Below are positions 54,771 to 61,410 of a stretch of DNA of 64,000 nt, in pieces; the stretch's first letter is position 1, and every line of letters starts with the position of its first letter. The notes under the pieces were generated by a model. The model was not told the origin of the DNA. It made no database searches and was given only the letters and a program-made list of their open reading frames with translations. The stretch covers positions 1-64,000 of the forward strand of contig CAKTCN010000007.1 of assembly GCA_934539295.1 (NCBI GenBank), in the 5' to 3' direction. The DNA is from an uncultured Allosphingosinicella sp. GTDB lineage: Bacteria > Pseudomonadota > Alphaproteobacteria > Sphingomonadales > Sphingomonadaceae. Both the position numbers and the translations under genes were made by a program.

Positions 54771-55271
54771 ATGAGGATCGGCGTTTATCCCGGTACGTTC
54801 GATCCGGTGACCCTGGGACACATGGATATCATCCGTCGCGGCGCGAACCTTGTCGACCGTTTGGTGATCGGCGTCACCACGAACCCTTCGAAATCGCCCA
54901 TGTTCACGCTGGATGAGCGGATGGCCATGGTGGAGCGGGAGGCAGGCGCGATCGCGTCCAACGTCAGCGTGGTCAGCTTCGACTCCCTCCTCATGGACTT
55001 TGCCGAAAGGGAAGGCGCGTCCATGATCCTGCGGGGCCTGCGTGCCGTCGCCGACTTCGAATATGAGTATCAGATGGCGGGCATGAACCAGCAGCTGAAC
55101 GACCGGATCGAGACCGTCTTCCTGATGGCCGATGTGTCGTTGCAACCGATCGCGTCGCGGCTGGTGAAGGAAATCGCGCTTTATGGGGGCAATATCGGCC
55201 GCTTCGTAACGCCCAGCGTCGCCACGCAGGTCGCTGCGCGGGTCGAGAGGATCGGCCGCAAAGGCTCATGA
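54771..55271 (+). CDS. coaD: Phosphopantetheine adenylyltransferase
   Basis: This 166-residue enzyme adenylates 4'-phosphopantetheine in CoA synthesis. It shows VYPGTFDPVTLGHMDIIRRG with the TxGH motif, the RGLRAVADFEYEYQMAGMN block and PIASRLVKEIALYGGNI (in place of the commoner ISSSLVKE). Length is normal. It is in the ispA to tgt run, reading in the same direction. Confidence 0.97.
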   Translation: MRIGVYPGTFDPVTLGHMDIIRRGANLVDRLVIGVTTNPSKSPMFTLDERMAMVEREAGAIASNVSVVSFDSLLMDFAEREGASMILRGLRAVADFEYEYQMAGMNQQLNDRIETVFLMADVSLQPIASRLVKEIALYGGNIGRFVTPSVATQVAARVERIGRKGS

Positions 55272-55336
55272 TCCGTTCAGGCTCGCCATCGCAAGGGCGG
55301 GTGGTTAGAGACATGCCGATCAAGGTAGGAAAACAC

Positions 55337-56107
55337 ATGAAGTTGAAGACGATGAGCCTGCTCCTTGCCGGCATGTTGTTTGCGGGTCCGGTCGCCGCGC
55401 AGGAGGCGCCGCCTGCCGCCTCCGCACCGGAGGCGCCGGCCGCTCCGGCCGTTGCACCCGAGACGCCGCCTGCTGCTGCGCCCGCTCCCGTGACGGAGAA
55501 GCCCGCGGTCAAGGTCGTGCCCGCCGCGCCTCCGGCTCTGGAGCAGGAGAATGTGCTTAACCTCGACCTGTCCACGGGCGGACGCGTGAGCATCCAGCTG
55601 CGCCCGGATGCGGCACCGAACCATGTGGAACGGATCAAGACGCTTGCGCGCCAGGGCTTCTACAACGGCCTCGTCTTCCACCGCGTGATCGAGGGCTTCA
55701 TGGCGCAGGGTGGTGATCCGACGGGCACTGGCCAGGGGGGATCGCAGCTGCCCGACCTGATGGCCGAACTGAACACGCTGCCGCACGTGCGCGGCACCGT
55801 GTCGATGGCGCGCACCAGCGCCTATGACAGCGCCAACAGCCAGTTCTTCATCATGCTGATGCCCCGCCTGACGCTCGACACCAACTATACCGGTTTCGGC
55901 CGGGTCATCTCCGGCATGGAATATGTCGATGCGATCGTGAAGGGTGAGCCGCCGGCGAACCCGTCCCGGATCGTGCGTGCGTCGATCGGTGCCGACAATG
56001 TGCCCCAGCCGACGGCGGCCGAGTTGCAGGCGGCCAATACACCGACCGCGGCTGCGCCTGCGCCCGCCAACCAGCCCCTGATCCTTCCCGGCACGTCGCA
56101 GCGCTGA
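55337..56107 (+). CDS. Exported cyclophilin-type peptidyl-prolyl isomerase
   Basis: This 256-residue protein has a Sec signal (MSLLLAGMLFAGPVAAQE), an Ala/Pro-rich linker (about 25-75) and a cyclophilin domain: NVLNLDLSTGGRVSIQL, FYNGLVFHRVIEGFMAQGGDPTGTGQGGS, TVSMARTSAYDSANSQFFIML and NYTGFGRVISGMEYVDAI. It isomerises Xaa-Pro bonds in the periplasm. The C-terminus is another Ala/Pro tail. ATG 55337 has AGGTAGGA upstream and matches the signal peptide. Ten bp separate it from queA. Confidence 0.93.
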   Translation: MKLKTMSLLLAGMLFAGPVAAQEAPPAASAPEAPAAPAVAPETPPAAAPAPVTEKPAVKVVPAAPPALEQENVLNLDLSTGGRVSIQLRPDAAPNHVERIKTLARQGFYNGLVFHRVIEGFMAQGGDPTGTGQGGSQLPDLMAELNTLPHVRGTVSMARTSAYDSANSQFFIMLMPRLTLDTNYTGFGRVISGMEYVDAIVKGEPPANPSRIVRASIGADNVPQPTAAELQAANTPTAAAPAPANQPLILPGTSQR

Positions 56108-56116
56108 GGCGCGTCC

Positions 56117-57154
56117 ATGCGCGTCGACCTGTTCGATTTCGATCTGCCGGCGGAGCGTATCGCGCTTCGCCCGGCCAGCCCGCGCGACAGCGCGCGCCTC
56201 CTGCTGGTGGACGGCAGCGGCATGTCGGACCGGATCGTGTCCGACCTGCCCGACCTGCTGCGCGCAGGCGACGTGCTGGTGTTCAACGACACCCGCGTCA
56301 TTCCGGCCCAGCTGGAAGGTCGCCGCGGCGAGGCGAGCGTCGGCGCGACTCTCCACAAGCGCGAAGGTCCACGCGCCTGGCGCGCCTTCGTCCGCAATGC
56401 CAAGCGAGTGCGCGATGGCGACCGGATCGACTTCGGCAATGGCGTATTCGCCTTGGCGGGCGAGAAGGCGGCCGATGGGAGCATCCTGCTGACCTTCGAA
56501 GGCGAGGAGCCTGTCGAACTGCTGCTGGAGCGCGCCGGTCGCATGCCGCTGCCGCCCTATATCGCGGCCAGACGCGAGGCGGATGCGAGGGACGCCGACG
56601 ATTATCAGACCATGTTCGCGCGGGAGGAAGGCGCAGTGGCAGCGCCCACGGCCGCGCTCCACTTCACGTCTTCGCTGGTCGAGGCGCTGGCACAAGCCGG
56701 CGTGAAGCATGAAACGCTGACACTGCACGTCGGCGCGGGCACCTTTCTGCCCGTCAAGGCCGACGATACGGACGAACATGCCATGCACAGCGAGTGGGGC
56801 AGGGTGGACGCCGCTACCGCCGACCGCCTCAACGCCGCCAAGGCTGCGGGCGGCCGCATCATCGCCGTCGGCACCACCTCCCTCCGCCTCCTTGAAAGCG
56901 CCACCGGCGAGGACGGGATCATCCGCCCATTCGAAGGCGATACCGCCATCTTCATCACGCCCGGCCACCGCTTTCGCGCGGTAAGCGGCCTCCTGACCAA
57001 CTTCCACCTGCCCCGATCGACCCTGTTCATGCTGGTATCGGCGCTTATGGGGTTGGACGTGATGCAGTCGGCCTACCGACATGCCATTGAAGAGGATTAC
57101 CGCTTCTACTCCTATGGCGATGCCAGCCTGCTCATTCCGGAGAGTGGCTCATGA
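56117..57154 (+). CDS. queA: S-adenosylmethionine:tRNA ribosyltransferase-isomerase
   Basis: This 345-residue enzyme converts 7-aminomethyl-7-deazaguanine in tRNA to epoxyqueuosine using the ribosyl part of SAM. Signatures are [68 protein letters not shown] and the C-terminal [17 protein letters not shown]. All expected regions are intact. Its stop overlaps the EF-hand gene by 4 bp. Finding queA next to tgt shows a queuosine function for this locus. Confidence 0.97.
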   Translation: MRVDLFDFDLPAERIALRPASPRDSARLLLVDGSGMSDRIVSDLPDLLRAGDVLVFNDTRVIPAQLEGRRGEASVGATLHKREGPRAWRAFVRNAKRVRDGDRIDFGNGVFALAGEKAADGSILLTFEGEEPVELLLERAGRMPLPPYIAARREADARDADDYQTMFAREEGAVAAPTAALHFTSSLVEALAQAGVKHETLTLHVGAGTFLPVKADDTDEHAMHSEWGRVDAATADRLNAAKAAGGRIIAVGTTSLRLLESATGEDGIIRPFEGDTAIFITPGHRFRAVSGLLTNFHLPRSTLFMLVSALMGLDVMQSAYRHAIEEDYRFYSYGDASLLIPESGS

Positions 57155-57633
57155 TGAACGTCTTTCTTGCCTTGGCCGCCATGGCCGCGCAGGCGCCGCA
57201 GGGGACAGCTCAGCCGGGTGCAACCGCACAGCCGGGCCAGGTGCCGCAGCCTCGTCCTACCGACTTCACGGCAACGCCGGTGGCGGTGCTGCTCGCCGGT
57301 TTCGATGGCGACCGGGACGCGCGTGTCACCCGGGCCGAGTTCGACGCCGGGGTAGCGGCGAGCTTCGGGGAGGGCGAAGCGATGTCGCCGATCGCGTTCA
57401 GCAACTGGTCGGTGCGCTGGCTCGGCCATCAGGGCGCGCTGCCAGGGCGCTTCGATTTCGACGCGGATGGCGACGACAGGATCTCTCGGGCCGAATATGC
57501 GGCGGAACTGGGGCGTCAGTTCGCCAGGCTCGATGCCAATCGCGATGAAGTGCTCGACCGGTCCGAGCTGGTCACGGTCAGGCCGCATGCGATGCAGCCG
57601 ATGCCCGGCGGGCGCCGGCGCCCGCGTGGCTGA
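57151..57633 (+). CDS. EF-hand domain exported protein
   Basis: This 160-residue protein has a short N-terminal hydrophobic segment ([14 protein letters not shown], probable signal), a Gln/Pro-rich linker and three EF-hand-like loops: [26 protein letters not shown] and [13 protein letters not shown]. All have acidic positions 1, 3, 5 and a final E, so calcium binding is plausible. The role is unknown. It is inserted between queA (4-bp ATGA overlap) and tgt (37 bp). Confidence 0.85.
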   Translation: MMNVFLALAAMAAQAPQGTAQPGATAQPGQVPQPRPTDFTATPVAVLLAGFDGDRDARVTRAEFDAGVAASFGEGEAMSPIAFSNWSVRWLGHQGALPGRFDFDADGDDRISRAEYAAELGRQFARLDANRDEVLDRSELVTVRPHAMQPMPGGRRRPRG

Positions 57634-57670
57634 CCTCGACAGGCGCACCTGACGCGGGCAAAGGCCGGGC

Positions 57671-58786
57671 ATGACGGACACCCGCTTCACTTTCTCCATT
57701 TCTGCCACCGACGGCGCGGCCCGCACCGGCACCATCCGCATGGCGCGTGGCGAGATCCGCACGCCTGCCTTCATGCCGGTCGGCACGGCCGCCACGGTGA
57801 AGGCGATGAAGCCCGCTGACGTGCGCGCAGCCGGGGCGGACATCATCCTCGGCAACACATATCACCTGATGCTGCGCCCGGGCGCCGAGAGGGTGGCGCG
57901 GCTTGGCGGGCTTCATGCCTTCATGGGCTGGGACCGCCCGATCCTGACCGACAGCGGCGGCTATCAGGTGATGAGCCTATCCGACCTTACCAAGGTCACG
58001 GAGGAAGGCGTGGCCTTCAAGAGCCACCTCGATGGCACGCGCCACATGCTGAGCCCCGAGCGCTCCATGGAGATCCAGGCGCTGCTCGGCTCCGACATCA
58101 TCATGGCGTTCGACCAGCTGGTTGCCACCACTTCGACGCCTGCGCAGCAGGCCGAGGCGATGGAGCGCTCCATGCGCTGGGCGGCGCGATCTCGGGCGTC
58201 CTTTGCAGGCACGGGCGCATTGTTCGGCATTCAGCAGGGCGCGCTCGACGAGACGCTGCGCAAGGCGTCCGCCGACGCGCTGATCGACATCGGCTTCGAC
58301 GGCTATGCGGTCGGCGGACTGGCAGTGGGCGAGGGGCAGGAGGCTATGTTCGGCTGCCTGGACTTCGCGCCTCGTCAATTGCCCGCCGACAAGCCGCGCT
58401 ACCTGATGGGCGTCGGCAAGCCCGACGACATCGTCGGCGCGGTGGAGCGCGGCATCGACATGTTCGACTGCGTTCTGCCCACCCGCTCGGGCCGCACCGG
58501 CCAGGCTTTTACCTGGGACGGGCCGATCAATCTGCGCAATGCCAAATTCGCGGAAGACCAGACGCCGCTCGACCCGGAGTCGCCGACAGCGGGGTGGAGC
58601 AAGGCCTATATCCACCACCTCGTCCGCTCGGGCGAAATCCTGGGTGCGATGCTGATGACCGAGCATAATCTGTGGTTCTACCAGCGGCTCATGCAGGGCT
58701 TGCGCGCCGCCATTGCCGAGGGGCGCCTCGCCAGCTTCGCGGACGATTTCCGCCAGCGCTACAAGGCGCGCAAGTCGCAGTCGTAA
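57671..58786 (+). CDS. tgt: tRNA-guanine(34) transglycosylase, atypical zinc site and base pocket
   Basis: This 371-residue protein is TGT, which swaps guanine 34 of His/Asp/Asn/Tyr tRNAs for a deazaguanine. The fold, nucleophile (Asp266 in [17 protein letters not shown]), Asp94-Ser-Gly-Gly-Tyr98 and [26 protein letters not shown] are intact. Two differences stand out. Where the Zymomonas and E. coli enzymes have DPECxCxxC zinc ligands, this protein reads [17 protein letters not shown] (301-317), with none of the three cysteines. Where they have FDECTP, it has FDQLVATT (147-154), so Cys158 of Zymomonas is Leu150. The nearby queA is ordinary. Confidence 0.9.
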   Translation: MTDTRFTFSISATDGAARTGTIRMARGEIRTPAFMPVGTAATVKAMKPADVRAAGADIILGNTYHLMLRPGAERVARLGGLHAFMGWDRPILTDSGGYQVMSLSDLTKVTEEGVAFKSHLDGTRHMLSPERSMEIQALLGSDIIMAFDQLVATTSTPAQQAEAMERSMRWAARSRASFAGTGALFGIQQGALDETLRKASADALIDIGFDGYAVGGLAVGEGQEAMFGCLDFAPRQLPADKPRYLMGVGKPDDIVGAVERGIDMFDCVLPTRSGRTGQAFTWDGPINLRNAKFAEDQTPLDPESPTAGWSKAYIHHLVRSGEILGAMLMTEHNLWFYQRLMQGLRAAIAEGRLASFADDFRQRYKARKSQS

Positions 58787-58894
58787 AACTGTCACGCGAC
58801 CGTATCGAAAGCATCTTCAAACGGTCGGCGCACCGCCATTGCGGACGGCCATGACAGCCCCATCCAAGCGCAAAGCGCATGAAGGGGGTAAGAC

Positions 58895-61357
58895 ATGGCC
58901 GATTCCAACCTGCACGCTTATTCGGATGGCGACATCGACACCAATCCGACGAACAACCCCTCGCTGGAGGATCTAGTCGCGGCGCGTTATTCGCGCCGCC
59001 AGACGATGTTCGGCGGCATCGCCGCGATGACCACCGCCGTCCTGTCGACCAGCATGCTTTCGGCCTGCGGCGGCGAGGGTGACGGCGTGCGCGAGAGCGT
59101 GACGGTGATCGCAGGCGAGAACGGCACTGCCACCTCCGGCCGCGTCGTGACGCTGAACGGCACAGCCAGCTCCAATGCGACCGGCACCGCGTGGAGCCAG
59201 GTTTCCGGCCCGGCCGTGACGCTGACCGCCACCGGCTCCACCGTCACCTTCATCGCGCCCAGCGTCGCCGCGTCGACCCCGCTCGTCTTCCGCTTCGTCG
59301 CCAACGGAAGTGGCGGCGCAACGGCGGAGACCAGTTCGACTATCACCGTGACGCCTGCGGTGCTCGGCTTCAACGCGGTGCCCAAGAACCTCAACGACGT
59401 CGTGACCGTACCCGAGGGTTATACGGCGACCGTGCTGTACCGGATGGGCGACCCGATCGGTGCCGGCGCCGGCGCCTTCGCCAATAACGGCACCGACACC
59501 AACTTTGCGGGCCGCGCCGGCGACCATCATGACGGCATGTCCTATTTCGGCCTCGCCGCAACCGGCAGCACGCCCGACCAGAATAGCAGCACGCGCGGCC
59601 TGCTGGTCATGAACCACGAGAATATCACCCAGACCTACCTGCACCCGAACGGCCCGACCACCGCCACCCCGCGCCCGACCGGCGAGGTGCAGAAGGAAAT
59701 GGAAGCGCATGGCGTTTCCATCGTCGAGGTATCGCGTGCAGCATCCGGCGCCTGGAGCTATTCGGCAACCTCCACGCTCAACCGCCGTATCACGCCCTAC
59801 ACGCCGACCACGTTCAGCGGGCCGGTGCGCGGCAATGCCTTGCTCGTCACCGCTTACTCGCCGACTGGCACAACCGGGCGTGGTACCATCAACAATTGCG
59901 CCAATGGCTACATGCCGTGGAACACCTACCTTACCTGCGAGGAGAATTGGGCCGGCTATTTCCGCCGCGACGCCGCCGACCAGGCTCTGCGCAGCGCCAA
60001 GCAGCAGGCCGCACTTGCCCGCTACGGCGTCAGTGTTCGCACCGGCAATTACAATTGGACCACCGCCGCTCCGATCGCCGGCGACACCAGCGGCACGTTG
60101 ATCTCCAAATTCAATGCCACGATCGATCCGACCAAGCCGGCCGACGGCAGCGGCGATTTCCGCAACGAGTTCAACCAGTTCGGCTGGGTGGTCGAGATCG
60201 ACCCCTATGATCCTGCCGCCGCGCCGCGCAAGCGCACCGCGCTCGGCCGCATGAACCATGAAGGCGCCTGGGCGGGCCGGATGGTTCCGGGCGTCCGCCC
60301 CGCTTTCTACATGGGCGACGACGCGCAAGGCGAATATATCTACAAGTTCGTGTCGAACACGGCCTGGGACGCCGCCGACGCAAATTCGGCCAACCGCCTC
60401 GCCATCGGCGACAAGTATCTCGACGCCGGCACGCTATATGTCGCCAAGTTCAACGCCGACGGCACCGGCGTGTGGATCGCCCTGGTCATCGGCGAGAACG
60501 GACTCACAAGGACGAACGCCACCTATGCCTTCACCGATCAGGCGGACGTGCTGACCCACTGCCGCATCGCTGCCGACATTGTCGGCGCGACCCGGATGGA
60601 CCGCCCCGAATGGACCGCCGTCAATCCTGTCACCGGCGAGATGTACTGCACGCTGACCAACAACAGTTCGCGGACCGCTGCTTCGGTCGATGCCGCCAAC
60701 CCGCGTGCCTATGTCGATCCGCGGATCGGTGGTGGCCAGACGGTCGGCAACGCTAACGGCCACATCGTGCGCCTGCGCGAAAATGGCGACACGACGCAGG
60801 CAACCGCCTTCACCTGGGACGTCTATGCCTTCGGCGCGGGTGCCGATCTGGATCCGCAGAACGTCAACATCTCTGGGCTCGACGACACCAACGACTTCTC
60901 GAGCCCCGACGGCCTCTGGTTCGGCCGGACGTCCAACCCGAGCGGCCTGGTCAACCCGCTGATGTGGCTGCAGACGGACGATGGCACATATACCGACGTC
61001 ACCAACAACCAGATGCTGGTCGGCATGCCGGGCCGCGTCGGCGACGGCGGCACCAAGACGGTCAGCAACTTCACGCCGGCCGGCAGTTCCACCGCGACGA
61101 CGCGGATCGGTGCGCTGCCCGGCACGAAGCTGCGCCGCTTCATGGTGGGGCCGAAGGAGTGCGAGATCACCGGCATCGACTCGACGCCGGACGGCCGAAC
61201 CCTGTTCGTCAACATCCAGCATCCGGGCGAGAATGGCAGCGCCAACGCGCCGACCAGCAACTGGCCGGCCAGCCAGACCGCGGCCGCACCGGGCAGCCGC
61301 CCGCGCTCGGCAACGGTGGTCGTCACAAAGAATGACGGCGGCGTAGTCGGCCTCTAA
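58895..61357 (+). CDS. PhoX family (DUF839) phosphatase-like Tat lipoprotein with Ig-like insert
   Basis: This 820-residue protein has a twin-arginine signal (YSRRQTMFGGIAAMTTAVLS, Arg34-Arg35) followed by the lipobox LSAC (Cys58), so it is probably a Tat-exported lipoprotein. Residues about 67-152 form a beta-rich Ig/PKD-like domain (TVIAGENGTATSGRVVTLNG...). The rest is PhoX: FAGRAGDHHDGMSYFGL, GLLVMNHENITQTYLHPNG, NCANGYMPWNTYLTCEENWAGYF and LGRMNHEGAW, GRTLFVNIQHPGEN. PhoX enzymes are Ca/Fe-dependent alkaline phosphatases. It is 109 bp after tgt; no clear Pho box was found. Confidence 0.9.
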   Translation: MADSNLHAYSDGDIDTNPTNNPSLEDLVAARYSRRQTMFGGIAAMTTAVLSTSMLSACGGEGDGVRESVTVIAGENGTATSGRVVTLNGTASSNATGTAWSQVSGPAVTLTATGSTVTFIAPSVAASTPLVFRFVANGSGGATAETSSTITVTPAVLGFNAVPKNLNDVVTVPEGYTATVLYRMGDPIGAGAGAFANNGTDTNFAGRAGDHHDGMSYFGLAATGSTPDQNSSTRGLLVMNHENITQTYLHPNGPTTATPRPTGEVQKEMEAHGVSIVEVSRAASGAWSYSATSTLNRRITPYTPTTFSGPVRGNALLVTAYSPTGTTGRGTINNCANGYMPWNTYLTCEENWAGYFRRDAADQALRSAKQQAALARYGVSVRTGNYNWTTAAPIAGDTSGTLISKFNATIDPTKPADGSGDFRNEFNQFGWVVEIDPYDPAAAPRKRTALGRMNHEGAWAGRMVPGVRPAFYMGDDAQGEYIYKFVSNTAWDAADANSANRLAIGDKYLDAGTLYVAKFNADGTGVWIALVIGENGLTRTNATYAFTDQADVLTHCRIAADIVGATRMDRPEWTAVNPVTGEMYCTLTNNSSRTAASVDAANPRAYVDPRIGGGQTVGNANGHIVRLRENGDTTQATAFTWDVYAFGAGADLDPQNVNISGLDDTNDFSSPDGLWFGRTSNPSGLVNPLMWLQTDDGTYTDVTNNQMLVGMPGRVGDGGTKTVSNFTPAGSSTATTRIGALPGTKLRRFMVGPKECEITGIDSTPDGRTLFVNIQHPGENGSANAPTSNWPASQTAAAPGSRPRSATVVVTKNDGGVVGL

Positions 61358-61363
61358 CGGGCA

Positions 61364-61386
61364 CCCCCCTCCCGTGGGAGGGGGGG
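61364..61386. terminator. GC-only stem-loop between convergent PhoX and GH2 genes
   Basis: CCCCCCTCCC (61364-61373) is followed by a short turn and GGGAGGGGGG, forming a very strong hairpin that lacks a T-tract. It lies between two convergent stop codons 53 bp apart and probably blocks both transcripts. Confidence 0.5.
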
Positions 61387-61410
61387 GGCGTTGCTGCGCG
61401 CGCCGCCGGC

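Noticed and set aside
51680..54772. A 1030-codon minus-strand frame across the acyl-CoA ligase, xseB and ispA
   Set aside because: It lies antisense to three clear genes and has no family motifs; it results from the scarcity of stop codons in high-GC DNA.
58788..58810. Possible Pho box upstream of the PhoX gene
   Set aside because: CTGTCAC occurs once, but the second half-site (CCGTATC) matches the consensus at only three of seven bases.
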